Shown piece after piece: positions 35,106-43,797 of a stretch of 64,000 bases of DNA. Made by a program: the position numbers and the translations under genes. Each line of letters starts with the position of its first letter. Within the stretch, counting starts at the first letter, position 1. The DNA is from Acidobacteriota bacterium. GTDB lineage: Bacteria > Acidobacteriota > Thermoanaerobaculia > Gp7-AA8 > JAHWKK01. Under the pieces are notes generated by a model, which saw nothing but the letters and a program-made list of their open reading frames with translations, did not search any database and had not been told where the DNA came from. The stretch lies in NCBI GenBank assembly GCA_019347945.1, contig JAHWKK010000011.1, positions 1-64,000 on the forward strand. The letters run 5' to 3'.

Positions 35106-37034
35106 TCACTGAAGATAACCGAGGGATCGTAGTCGCCTTTCGGTTTCGGGATCGAGCTCGGCGGGAGCCGACCGTGGTGCTGCCTCCACTGCATTGCGCC
35201 AGTCATTCACCCGTGTCGCCATTTCATTCGCCCGATCACTCGGAGCCAGATTGTGTCTTTCCATCGAATCAGTCGCAAGATCGTAAAGCTCGACGTTGCC
35301 ATTCCATCCCACGATCACCTTCCATCGCCCGTCTACGAGCGCGGTGCCGGGACGGCGCGCCGGTGAGGAGGCGAGCGCGCCCCTCATCGGGAAAGTTTCG
35401 CTGATCACTGGATAGTCCGCCTCCCGCTCCGCCATGATCGCCCAGGCGTTGATCAGACTCACCGGCTCGTCAATCACCGTTCCGGTCCTCTGGCCCGGGC
35501 GTTTCACCACGAACGGCACCCGGATCTGATCGTCGTAATTCGTCGAACCGTGGCCGATGAATCCATGTTCGCCGAACGACTCCCCGTGATCGGAGATGAC
35601 GATGATCAGCGTTTCGTCGTAGAGACCGCGCGTGCGCAATTCCTCGAACAGGCGCCCGAGCTGATCGTCGACATGGGCAATCGCTCCGTCGTACTGGGAG
35701 ATCAGATGGGCCCGTTGTCTGCCACTGATCTCGAGATTCCCCTTCCCCATCGCGCCCTGGAGGCCATCGGCGAGATCGAGCGACTCCGTTGGATCCCTCC
35801 CCTCGAACCGATCGTCGAATGGAGGCGGAGGAATCCGAGGGACGTGAGCGTCCATGTAGTTGATCGTCAGAAAGAACGTCCTGTTCCTGGGCCGCCCATC
35901 ATCGAGATACCGCAGGACGAGCCCGGTGATCTCTTCGGCGGGACGAGGGATGAGCCGCGCCCGCCGAGGGAGCTCGATCATCGATTCCACGAGTCTGCCG
36001 ATCCCGTTTCGAAGGTAGAAATTCCATTGAGATCCAAGCGGAATGCGCGACGGTCGTGCATCGAGATGATGGAAACCCTGATCGAGACCGAACTTGTCGC
36101 CGAAATAGGCGAAGTTCGACGCAATCGAAGCCGTCGCATAACCGCGTGCCGCCAGCTCCTCAGCGAGCGTCAGCGACTCGTCTGGCAGAGCCCGACCCCA
36201 CGCCGCCCCCTCATCGTAGTGCGCACCGTGCTCCGAGGCGAACTGCCCGGTGAAGACGGATCCCATCGTCGAGAGCGTCATGTTCGAAGGTGCGTACGCG
36301 CGCCGGTACACGGTCGCGGCTTCTGCAAAATCATCGAGATGAGGGGTGGTTCTTCTCTGGTAACCGTACAGCGACATGTGATCCGCACGAACGGTGTCGA
36401 GGACGATCAGGAGGATGTTCGGTGCGGCGGCCGGGGATGGAACCGAAAGGGTCGGGACGATACGGGGTCCTGGCGGAACGATCGCGAGCGCTCCCGCCAT
36501 AATCGCGGCGGAGAGAGCGAGTGTCGCCGGAGAAGGGATCGAAGCCTTGCTCCTCCGCAGCGCGAACGCGACTACGGCGATTGCAAAGATGCTGGCGATG
36601 GCTGCCGCGCCTCGCACCATACGGGTCTCGCCGTAGAGCATCTCGCGCGCGATCCAGAGCGGCGCGAGGAGCATCAGGCTCACCATCCACCCGTTCATCC
36701 TCATGGCAAGAGCGATGACGCCGGCGGTCAGCGGGATCAAGAGGGCAAGCGAAGCCGGCGTTGTGGCGAAATTGAGAAGGAAGAGAAGGACCAGCGCGGG
36801 CGCCGCCATTGGGCCGAGGAGCATCCCCGCGAGCGGATAAATGACGAGGAGGACCAGGGTGAAGGCGGGGTGAGGAGGGACGAAAGTGTCCGGAAAGATG
36901 AAACGTCCTCCATAGACGACGAGAAGCGCCTCGATGGCTCCGTACGCGGCCCATACCCCGGCACCCTCGAGTTTTGCGCGCCAGCCGCTCCATGCAGTGC
37001 TCCGCGGAGATCTGAACTGCCGCCAGAGACTCAT
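35106..37034 (-). CDS. Membrane sulfatase-like (LtaS-type) enzyme
   Basis: A 642-residue protein with about seven N-terminal helices (to about residue 190) and a sulfatase-fold catalytic domain. Motifs are NILLIVLDTVRADHMSLYGY (about 207-226), the nucleophile region APSNMTLSTMGSVFTG, and VISDHGESFGEHGF (about 475). The site lacks the C/SxPxR motif needed for formylglycine, so a Ser or Thr nucleophile is expected, as in phosphoethanolamine or glycerophosphate transferases. The C-terminus is LRSLGYLQ. Same strand and 109 bases upstream of the phosphodiesterase gene; probable surface-polymer modification role. Confidence 0.87.
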   Translation of the reverse strand: MSLWRQFRSPRSTAWSGWRAKLEGAGVWAAYGAIEALLVVYGGRFIFPDTFVPPHPAFTLVLLVIYPLAGMLLGPMAAPALVLLFLLNFATTPASLALLIPLTAGVIALAMRMNGWMVSLMLLAPLWIAREMLYGETRMVRGAAAIASIFAIAVVAFALRRSKASIPSPATLALSAAIMAGALAIVPPGPRIVPTLSVPSPAAAPNILLIVLDTVRADHMSLYGYQRRTTPHLDDFAEAATVYRRAYAPSNMTLSTMGSVFTGQFASEHGAHYDEGAAWGRALPDESLTLAEELAARGYATASIASNFAYFGDKFGLDQGFHHLDARPSRIPLGSQWNFYLRNGIGRLVESMIELPRRARLIPRPAEEITGLVLRYLDDGRPRNRTFFLTINYMDAHVPRIPPPPFDDRFEGRDPTESLDLADGLQGAMGKGNLEISGRQRAHLISQYDGAIAHVDDQLGRLFEELRTRGLYDETLIIVISDHGESFGEHGFIGHGSTNYDDQIRVPFVVKRPGQRTGTVIDEPVSLINAWAIMAEREADYPVISETFPMRGALASSPARRPGTALVDGRWKVIVGWNGNVELYDLATDSMERHNLAPSDRANEMATRVNDWRNAVEAAPRSAPAELDPETERRLRSLGYLQ

Positions 37035-37159
37035 CGCGGTTCAGAATAGCAGTCCGCAGGGAACGGAGACAACGCTCCGAGCCTCCTGTCCGACAGCTGA
37101 CTGATGCTGATCGGAAGCGCCGGCGGCCACCCTCGGTCGGATCGGACCCAAAAGGGCCA

Positions 37160-37963
37160 TCACCTGCGCCTGATAAAGCGCCGCACGCTCGCGGCCATTC
37201 TGAAAAGAGGGTGTCTCTCTATCCTCTCCAGGCGCTCCGAACGCATTCGGTAGTGCGTCATTTCCTCTTTCAACGGAACGATCTGATTCATCGTCGCGAG
37301 CGAGTCGATCGAGAAAGCGTAGTCCGGCTCGTGGAAGAGCATCCAGGTCTGCCCTCCGATGTGGAACCATTCGAGCTTCCGACACTTCAGCCCCGCTTCG
37401 ACCGCGAGCTGTTCGATGGTGGACACGCGATAACGGACGGTATCTGGATACACCCACGCATCCCCTTCGTAGTCGTGGTCACTTTCCACGAAACTCGCTG
37501 CGAAGAGGCCGTGTGGCTTAAGCGATTTCCGCACCTCGTTCAAACAACGCTTTATCTGGGAAAGGGAAGCATGAGAGAAAATCGATTGTGCAAGAACGAA
37601 ATCGAACTGCACGCCGAAACCCGAGCAGGGGAAATCGGCTTCGTAAAGGAATCGCGGTTTCTTCAAAGCCGCGAGCTCGGAGCCAATCTCGCGGTCGATT
37701 CCTTCCTCGACGAGCCATCGCTCAGGCTCGATACCGAAATAGCGTTCGGGCAGCAGGTAGACGAGAAAGAGTTTACCCGCACGCAGGGATCCGCAACCGA
37801 TGTCGAGCAAGGTGTGCTCCTGGCGCAGGCCGAGCAGAGTCATCAGGGAGAACTGCATGTGTGAAAAGATGTCGTAGGTCTGAGTGTCTCCTACGAAGGC
37901 TCGATAGTGACGGCTGCCCGGCGTGGTACCGGCTCCCGTATCAGGTTTCGCGTTTCGGCTCAT
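37160..37963 (-). CDS. SAM-dependent methyltransferase (class I)
   Basis: A 267-residue Rossmann-fold methyltransferase with SAM motif LLDIGCGSLRAGKLF (about residues 53-66), acidic GIEPE and motif IV region DFVLAQSIFSHAS. Orthologous domains often lie in polysaccharide or lipid gene clusters. On the same strand as the sulfatase-like gene (125 bases) and formyltransferase-like gene (77 bases), suggesting one transcription unit acting on a surface polymer. Target unknown. Confidence 0.87.
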   Translation of the reverse strand: MSRNAKPDTGAGTTPGSRHYRAFVGDTQTYDIFSHMQFSLMTLLGLRQEHTLLDIGCGSLRAGKLFLVYLLPERYFGIEPERWLVEEGIDREIGSELAALKKPRFLYEADFPCSGFGVQFDFVLAQSIFSHASLSQIKRCLNEVRKSLKPHGLFAASFVESDHDYEGDAWVYPDTVRYRVSTIEQLAVEAGLKCRKLEWFHIGGQTWMLFHEPDYAFSIDSLATMNQIVPLKEEMTHYRMRSERLERIERHPLFRMAASVRRFIRRR

Positions 37964-38040
37964 TTCGTAACGCGGGGTTCGTCGATGGGTTTCAGCTTTT
38001 TGTTTTTCGGTTCCATGTACATTTCGTATTCGGAAGCATT

Positions 38041-38826
38041 CTACTCGTGGAGAAACACCCGTCCGTCGCGACAGTACAGAGTGAACCGATCACGATCCCG
38101 GTCGATCGAGCCCGGCCGTTTCGAATGCGACTCCTCATCGAATGCCGAGACGCGCCGATAAGTCGCGCCGACATCCTCCCGGTAATGAGGAAGGAGACCG
38201 TGGAGAAAATGCCAGACGCGCTCGGCCGGCCACGTCTCCCAGTCGATCGTTCTCGAACGGTCGGGTACTCGCGGCGCCTGCGTGACCGTCACGGGATCCT
38301 GCGGCACGGTCTCCGCGGAGCCGCGTGCGATGGCATCGAGCGTTTCAACCAGCAGCCGTGCACCCTCGGCTCGCACTCTGACAGCGAGATCGTCGACCGG
38401 CAACCCCCGCTCGAGCGGGAACGAGATCCTCGCGTGGATGTCGCCGGCATCGAGCTCCGGCGTCACGCAGTGAACCGTTACGCCGGTTTCCCGGTCGTCC
38501 TCGTGGTAGATCCAGAAGAATGGGAGCGGTCCCCGGTGTCGCGGGAGAAGGGACGGATGCGCGTTGATCGCCGGAACGGTCAGCGCGCTTTCCGGCAGAA
38601 GCCAGGGGAAGCCCGCGATGCAAACGATCTCCGCACCGTAGCTCGCGGGATCAAAGGTCGCGAGATCCTCGCGGCCGATCTCGATCCTCCTGTGCAGGAG
38701 GTTGCCGAGACGGGCCCTGAGCCCCCGGCGCTTCGGAACGACGTAGCCCACCACCTCGTGCCGGCGCCGGATCGCATCCAGTGCGGCCGATGCCGAGCCC
38801 CCTTCGCCGAGCAGTAGAACTTTCAC
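38041..38826 (-). CDS. Formyltransferase-fold protein (sugar or amino formyltransferase-like)
   Basis: A 261-residue protein of the methionyl-tRNA formyltransferase fold. The catalytic triad pattern is visible: INAHPSLLPRHRGPLPFFW (Asn and His, about residues 97-115) and LDAGDI (Asp, about 137). It is too short and too divergent for Fmt; such proteins in polysaccharide loci N-formylate amino sugars. It starts with GTG at 38826, overlapping the stop of the asparagine-synthetase-like gene (GTGA), so the two are translationally coupled. The C-terminus may bind substrate. Confidence 0.85.
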   Translation of the reverse strand: MKVLLLGEGGSASAALDAIRRRHEVVGYVVPKRRGLRARLGNLLHRRIEIGREDLATFDPASYGAEIVCIAGFPWLLPESALTVPAINAHPSLLPRHRGPLPFFWIYHEDDRETGVTVHCVTPELDAGDIHARISFPLERGLPVDDLAVRVRAEGARLLVETLDAIARGSAETVPQDPVTVTQAPRVPDRSRTIDWETWPAERVWHFLHGLLPHYREDVGATYRRVSAFDEESHSKRPGSIDRDRDRFTLYCRDGRVFLHE

Positions 38827-40697
38827 GACAGCCCGAACCCCTCGAGCCAGAGCGACGCCGTGTAGGCACGCCACACCGCCAGCCCGTCGTCATGCGATCC
38901 GTAGAAGTAGTCCTCGATGAACGCCTCGAGCTTCCGCGGATCGGTGAACGGGATTTCGCCGATCGTCGAGCAGATCTGCTCGCGATGTTCACGCAGATCG
39001 ATCCATTCATTCGAGGAGACGATGGCTCGTTTGGCTCTTCGCTCCGTGACCTTTGGTGAAACGATCCCGCGCGCGGTCTCGAGAAGCACGCGCTTCCGCT
39101 CTCCCCCGGCAACCTTCAGCCTCGCCGGGAGGCGAAATGCCAGCTCGACGATCCGGTGGTCGAGATAGGGCACCCGCGCTTCGACTCCATGGGCCATCGA
39201 ATTGCGATCCTGATGCTCGAGCGTCGACGGAAGGTTGGTGCGGAACGTCTGACTGAACAGAATCGAATTGAGCGCCTCGTCGAATGGACCATCCTCCCAC
39301 CTGGCGAGAGGAGTCTCGACCGCGCCGTCGAGCCAGCCGTAGGATGGCACGCGGCGCCGGATGAGCTCTCCCCTGAGCACAGATGCCGCCATCCGAAGCG
39401 CCCACCGGCCGTCCCTCCGAGCCGCGCCGATCAGATCCCGCATTGCGGCGCGGAGCTGGCCGCGGCGGATGAGATCGACGAGATGCGCCTTTTCGTAGAA
39501 GCCGTACCCGGCGAAGATCTCGTCGGCACCGGCGCCATCGAGCACGACTTTGAGCCCGTGCTCCGAGGTCATCTGGTAGATCCGGTAATGCGCGAGGAGA
39601 TCGAATCCGAGAAGCGGTTCCCCCTGCGCCATCACGACGTCCCGCGCCAGGCTCCAGCCCTCGTGGGGACTGAACAGGTCGAAGGTCGCATCGATCCCAC
39701 CCTGCTCGATGACCGCGCGGGCGAACTCCGTTTCATCGAGTCGAGAATCCTTGTGCGCGAAGGTGAACGAGACGACCGGGCGGTCGAGCCGCGCAACCGC
39801 CAGGCGCGCGAGAGTCGACGAATCGAGCCCTCCCGAAAGAAGGATCCCGACGGGGACGTCCGCGCGCAGATGTTCGCCCACCGAGCGGCCGAGCAGCGAG
39901 CGCAGCTCCGTCACGGACTGGCCCGCGTCCGCGTTCTCGTCGACGCCCCCTTCGAGTTGCCAGAACTCGCGGAAGACCGGCGGTCTCGGGTCGCGGAGAT
40001 CGATCTCGAAAATGCTCGCAGCCGGTACGGGACCGACTCCCTCGAAAAACGTTCCGTCGCGGTCCTGCGGCGGAAGCCCTCGCATGAACTCGACGAGGCG
40101 GTAGGAGTCGACGCGGGGACCAGAGTCCGAAGCTCGCGCAACGGTTGCCGGCTCGGAGCCGAACACGATCCGCGAGGTCCCAGCCGAGACATACATCGGC
40201 TTGATGCCGAGCCGGTCGCGGCTTCCAACCAGCACACCCCGTTCGAGGTCGATGATGAAAATCGCCCACATCCCCCGAAATCTCCGGAATGCGTCGTCTC
40301 CCCACCGTTCCCAGGCCGCGAGCGCCACTTCGGTGTCGCTCCGGGTCGAGAGCTCGATACCCTCCCGTTCGAGCTCGTCCCTCAGTTCGACGTAGTTGTA
40401 GATCTCGCCGTTGAGAGCGATCCATCGTCTGCCGCGTCGCAGCGGAGCGTCCGCCCCGGGATCGAGATCGATGATCCTGAGCCGCCGGAAGGAGAGGACG
40501 AGGCGGGCCCGAGCGAGCTCTTTTTCCGGGATCGCCCTGATGAAGTCGTAGCGCGTGCCTTCCATAGATTCGGAGACGACGAGAAGTCCCTCGCCGTCGG
40601 GACCGCGGTGGCGGAGGTCGTCGTGCATCCGCGCGAGCGTGGATCGCGACAGGGGCGCTGCACCGTGACTGCGGAGGATCAGACCGATGCCGCACAT
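38823..40697 (-). CDS. asnB: Asparagine synthetase (glutamine-hydrolysing)-like protein 1
   Basis: A 624-residue AsnB-type enzyme. Starting at the ATG at 40697 gives MCGIGLIL with the glutaminase nucleophile Cys2, which fixes the start. The glutaminase half shows HRGPDGEG and NGEIYNY; the synthetase half has the ATP pyrophosphatase loop LLSGGLDSS (about residue 300) and AHGVEARVPYLDHR (about 540). In polysaccharide clusters such enzymes amidate sugars or other carboxylates instead of making asparagine. It is coupled to the formyltransferase gene. It is paralogous to the protein at 48402-50273. Confidence 0.9.
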   Translation of the reverse strand: MCGIGLILRSHGAAPLSRSTLARMHDDLRHRGPDGEGLLVVSESMEGTRYDFIRAIPEKELARARLVLSFRRLRIIDLDPGADAPLRRGRRWIALNGEIYNYVELRDELEREGIELSTRSDTEVALAAWERWGDDAFRRFRGMWAIFIIDLERGVLVGSRDRLGIKPMYVSAGTSRIVFGSEPATVARASDSGPRVDSYRLVEFMRGLPPQDRDGTFFEGVGPVPAASIFEIDLRDPRPPVFREFWQLEGGVDENADAGQSVTELRSLLGRSVGEHLRADVPVGILLSGGLDSSTLARLAVARLDRPVVSFTFAHKDSRLDETEFARAVIEQGGIDATFDLFSPHEGWSLARDVVMAQGEPLLGFDLLAHYRIYQMTSEHGLKVVLDGAGADEIFAGYGFYEKAHLVDLIRRGQLRAAMRDLIGAARRDGRWALRMAASVLRGELIRRRVPSYGWLDGAVETPLARWEDGPFDEALNSILFSQTFRTNLPSTLEHQDRNSMAHGVEARVPYLDHRIVELAFRLPARLKVAGGERKRVLLETARGIVSPKVTERRAKRAIVSSNEWIDLREHREQICSTIGEIPFTDPRKLEAFIEDYFYGSHDDGLAVWRAYTASLWLEGFGLS

Positions 40698-40840
40698 CAG
40701 CAGCGCTCCCGCGGCGAGGATCGCAATCTGATGCGTCCCGAGGAGAACTCCGGAAACGGAGACGCGCACGAGTTCGGGTTGAGGAATTTCAAATCGAGCC
40801 GAAGGGGCGTGGTAGACTGAATCCCGTTTCGAGGTCCGCC

Positions 40841-41707
40841 ATGTTCCAACGCATCACTGAAATCTATCATTACCTGGGCGATCTTCTCCCCGAAGCGGAA
40901 CCGTGGCATGGCCTGGCGCGGACAGCGATCGTGATCGCGGTATTCGGCTCGGTCGTGGTCGCGCTCGAGATCTACTATCGCCGGAACCTCTCGCGCTACC
41001 GGCGGAAGGGCTTCGCGACGGACGTGGTTTACAGCTTCTTCTATCAGGGCGGGCTCTACAACCTGCTCATTTACATTCCGGTCTTCGGCTCGCTCCAGCA
41101 GAGCCTCGACTTCGCGAGTCTGGGTCTCCTCGAATCGATCCCCGTGGTTCCGGGCTTCATCCTGTTCTGGCTCGTCGCGGACTTCCTGGGGTATTGGATC
41201 CACCGGCTGCAGCACACCTCTCCGCTCCTCTGGGCCTTCCACAGGATTCATCACGCTCCAGAGGAGATTACGTTTTTGACTTCAAATCGGAACCACGTGT
41301 TCGATCAGTTCATCGCGAACGCGATCATGTTCGTACCGATTCTGATTCTCGGCGTCCCGAAAACGGTCTGGATTCCGATGCTGATTGCCCACTCGCTGCT
41401 GGAGTCGCTGCAGCACGCGGCCCTCGCCTGGAAGTTCGGCCCGCTCTACCGGGTCGTCGTCAGCCCACTTTTCCACAACCTCCACCACTCGGCGGACGAG
41501 AACGAGTACAACGGCAACTACGCGAAGATCCTCTCTGTCTGGGATTTCGTCTTCGGGACGGCGGTGGACCGCGACGAGCTGCCCAGGCGCTACGGAATCG
41601 AGGGAGTGCAAATCCCCGATTCATTCAGAGGTCAGCTGCTGACGCCGTTCGTCGATATCTGGCGTGAACGGATTCGAACCCCGAAGAGAGTGTCCCCCGC
41701 GTCATGA
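40841..41707 (+). CDS. Sterol desaturase/fatty acid hydroxylase family membrane diiron protein 1
   Basis: A 288-residue integral-membrane oxygenase of the fatty acid hydroxylase superfamily. The histidine motifs HRLQH (about residue 127), HRIHH (about 139), HSLLESLQH (about 187) and HNLHHS (about 212) form the diiron site, separated by hydrophobic spans in the usual order. Related enzymes hydroxylate or desaturate sterols, carotenoids and lipids. It starts the plus-strand run of iron enzymes and overlaps the next gene, a paralogue, by 4 bases. Confidence 0.9.
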   Translation: MFQRITEIYHYLGDLLPEAEPWHGLARTAIVIAVFGSVVVALEIYYRRNLSRYRRKGFATDVVYSFFYQGGLYNLLIYIPVFGSLQQSLDFASLGLLESIPVVPGFILFWLVADFLGYWIHRLQHTSPLLWAFHRIHHAPEEITFLTSNRNHVFDQFIANAIMFVPILILGVPKTVWIPMLIAHSLLESLQHAALAWKFGPLYRVVVSPLFHNLHHSADENEYNGNYAKILSVWDFVFGTAVDRDELPRRYGIEGVQIPDSFRGQLLTPFVDIWRERIRTPKRVSPAS

Positions 41708-42549
41708 ACTGGTTCGAAGAGATCATCGCGACCCTGCCGGTCGGCGAGATTCCGAGCCTCACGATGAAGAGTCTCGGCTTCTACGCCGCGCTCGTGGTCG
41801 GATTCGTCGTTCTCGAGCGGGTGCTCGGGAAGGATGTTCAGCGCTATCGCCAGAAGACGGTCGCCTACGACTTCATCTACTGCATCTTCTACAACGGCGG
41901 TTACCTGACACTGATCGTCTTCCCCTTCCTCAAGATCACCGAGTGGTCACTCGCACCTCACGGAATCGATCTGCTGCCGGGGATGTCGATGATCCCGGCC
42001 GTCATCATCTTTTATCTGGCGACCGACTTCGTGTTCTACTGGTCGCATCGCGCGCTCCACTCGAAACTGCTGTGGCCGTTTCACTCGATCCACCACTCGC
42101 AGCGCGAGCTCACATTTCTGACGACGGCGCGATTCCACGTGTTTGACGTGATGTTCCTGACGCTGACGACGGCGGTGCCCGCAGTGCTTCTCGGATTCCC
42201 GAGCCAAGCCGTCTATCTGACGGTTCTGCTCATGGCGCAGGACAAGGTGCAGCACGCCAACCTCGACTGGACGTATGGCCCCCTCTACGGGCTCTTCGTG
42301 AGCCCGCGGTTCCATCGGATCCATCACTCGGCGGAGCCGGACGCGCACGGTCACAACTTCGGGCGGCTCTTCTCGGTCTGGGACTACGTGTTCGGCACGG
42401 CGCATCACAGCAAGGAAGAGCCCGCGGAGTTCGGTGTCCGGGACCTCGAGCTTCCGGAATCGTTCCGCGCGCATTTCACCTACCCGTTCCGGACGCTCTG
42501 GTCGATGTACGGCAGGCCGCGCAAGCCGACCGAGTCACGGGTCTACTGA
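41704..42549 (+). CDS. Sterol desaturase/fatty acid hydroxylase family membrane diiron protein 2
   Basis: A 281-residue paralogue of the preceding protein, with histidine motifs HRALH, HSIHHSQ, QHANLDW and HRIHHSAEPDAHGHNFG. The conserved ending segment FSVWDYVFGT corresponds to LSVWDFVFGT in the first protein. The 4-base ATGA overlap shows translational coupling; a pair may act as a heteromer or on successive positions. Divergent strand changes follow: the Asp/Asn-hydroxylase-like gene is on the minus strand 61 bases away. Confidence 0.9.
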   Translation: MNWFEEIIATLPVGEIPSLTMKSLGFYAALVVGFVVLERVLGKDVQRYRQKTVAYDFIYCIFYNGGYLTLIVFPFLKITEWSLAPHGIDLLPGMSMIPAVIIFYLATDFVFYWSHRALHSKLLWPFHSIHHSQRELTFLTTARFHVFDVMFLTLTTAVPAVLLGFPSQAVYLTVLLMAQDKVQHANLDWTYGPLYGLFVSPRFHRIHHSAEPDAHGHNFGRLFSVWDYVFGTAHHSKEEPAEFGVRDLELPESFRAHFTYPFRTLWSMYGRPRKPTESRVY

Positions 42550-42610
42550 GAAAACCCCACCCAGAAACGTGACGGTGCGGAAACCTTTTTTCCGTTGCGG
42601 GAGATCGGGA

Positions 42611-43273
42611 TCAGTTGGCGAGGCCGAGCTTCAGCCGGATCCTTCTTGGAATCGACTGGCGGATGAAGTAGCCCGTCAGGCGGCCATGTCCCACCGGATC
42701 GCCCGCGGAGAGAAGATCGTCGAGCTCCGGCGAGATCAGAAGGTCGACCACGAGATGGATCCGGTCGCTCGCGCCGTCGTTCCGAACCGCATGGGGAAAG
42801 CGGACGTCGACGCGCCAGGTCTCCCCTTCTCTCATCCGGACGACGCGGTCGGCCACGGTGAAGGTGACGCGATCGTTGGTCTGGAGCGGGACGTGGAGCC
42901 GGACCAGATTCGGATCGATCTCCTCCATCGGGTCGGAGTGGCGGCGAATGATCCCGCCGGGTCGCAGCCGCATCAGTCTCACCCGGTTTCGCTCCCCCGG
43001 GAAACGGTCGATCGCCACCTGTAGTGCAGGGGTGCGCTCCAGCGCCTCGGTGGCCGCGAAGCCGGCTCCCCGGCTCCGCTGATTCGTCCGGTCGCCGCCC
43101 TGCGCCCAGAGCGAAACGGACTCCCACCCGCCGTTGTGGTACGGCCCCTCGTGGACCTGCCACCATTCCTCGGGAAATGGGCGAACCTCGGCCATGATGG
43201 CCGCGGTTTCGAAGTCGAGAGGCGCGCGGACCGCGATCGGGTACGGCGCCAGGAAACGATTGAGTTGACCCAT
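42611..43273 (-). CDS. Aspartyl/asparaginyl beta-hydroxylase-like iron/2-oxoglutarate protein
   Basis: A 220-residue protein with the Asp/Asn beta-hydroxylase-like fold. RRHSDPMEEIDPNLVRLHVP (about residues 111-130) carries the first metal His and a substrate or 2-oxoglutarate Arg; VRFPHAVRNDGASDRIHLVV (about 159-178) carries the second His and the Arg that binds 2-oxoglutarate. Family members hydroxylate Asp or Asn side chains in peptides or proteins. The ATG at 43273 precedes MGQLNRF; ATG at 43294 is possible. Its gene is head-to-head with the PqqD-like gene, so it may share a promoter region with the peptide cluster. Confidence 0.8.
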   Translation of the reverse strand: MGQLNRFLAPYPIAVRAPLDFETAAIMAEVRPFPEEWWQVHEGPYHNGGWESVSLWAQGGDRTNQRSRGAGFAATEALERTPALQVAIDRFPGERNRVRLMRLRPGGIIRRHSDPMEEIDPNLVRLHVPLQTNDRVTFTVADRVVRMREGETWRVDVRFPHAVRNDGASDRIHLVVDLLISPELDDLLSAGDPVGHGRLTGYFIRQSIPRRIRLKLGLAN

Positions 43274-43325
43274 GCTCCGCCTACCCTCTATCATGACGCA
43301 ACTTCTCAGGGTCCGTCCAAAGAGA

Positions 43326-43640
43326 ATGATGAGCACCACCAAATCCGATACTCGTTACCGCAGCAATCCCGCGGTGGAGGCGGCTCCGCTTCAGAACGAG
43401 TCAGTGCTCTTCAATCCGGAAACGAACCGCTTCTGCCTCCTCAATCGAACGATGGCGTTCATCTGGTCGAATCTCGAGGGCTCGCCTACCGAGCGCGAGC
43501 TGATCGATCAGGTCTGCAACAAGTATTCGGGTACGAGCCGCGAAACGGTGGAGTCGGATGTCCGAGCGGCGCTCGAATCCCTCGTTGACCTCGGCCTGGT
43601 CGCCGTGGAAGATCAATCCGTGGAACAAAGCGCTTCGTGA
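43326..43640 (+). CDS. PqqD-like RiPP recognition element protein
   Basis: About 104 residues with the PqqD fold: FNPETNRFCLLNRTMAFIW (about residues 30-48), then a helical half ELIDQVCNKY and VRAALESLVDLGLVAVED. PqqD-like proteins bind the leader of ribosomal peptides and present the core to modifying enzymes. The start is uncertain; I chose ATG at 43326, an upstream ATG at 43293 would add 11 residues and nearly touch the divergent gene. It is 19 bases before the small peptide gene, which is the expected position of a recognition element partner. Confidence 0.85.
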   Translation: MMSTTKSDTRYRSNPAVEAAPLQNESVLFNPETNRFCLLNRTMAFIWSNLEGSPTERELIDQVCNKYSGTSRETVESDVRAALESLVDLGLVAVEDQSVEQSAS

Positions 43641-43659
43641 GAAGCGAAGGAGGATAGAC

Positions 43660-43797
43660 ATGAAGGAAAGCGATGAAACTCTGAACAACGAAGCAGCCGA
43701 GGAGTACGAGGCGCCCACCGTCCGGGTGCTTGACGAAGCGGAAGTCCTGGCTGCGATCCAGATCAATGCCACCGGAACCAGTTGGTGGGTGATGTAG
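43660..43797 (+). CDS. Candidate RiPP precursor peptide, 45 residues
   Basis: A short gene with a perfect AAGGAGG eight bases before its ATG at 43660. The peptide has an acidic Asn/Glu-rich N-terminus (residues 1-15), then YEAPTVRVLDEAEVLAA (16-32), in which YxxP recalls the leader motif bound by recognition elements of lasso-peptide systems, and a hydrophobic end IQINATGTSWWVM (33-45) that is a plausible core. There is no classical lasso core Gly followed by Asp or Glu at positions 7-9, and no Cys. It lies directly between the PqqD-like and HprK-like genes, with the next gene overlapping its stop. Precursor status is inference from position and layout. Confidence 0.72.
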   Translation: MKESDETLNNEAAEEYEAPTVRVLDEAEVLAAIQINATGTSWWVM

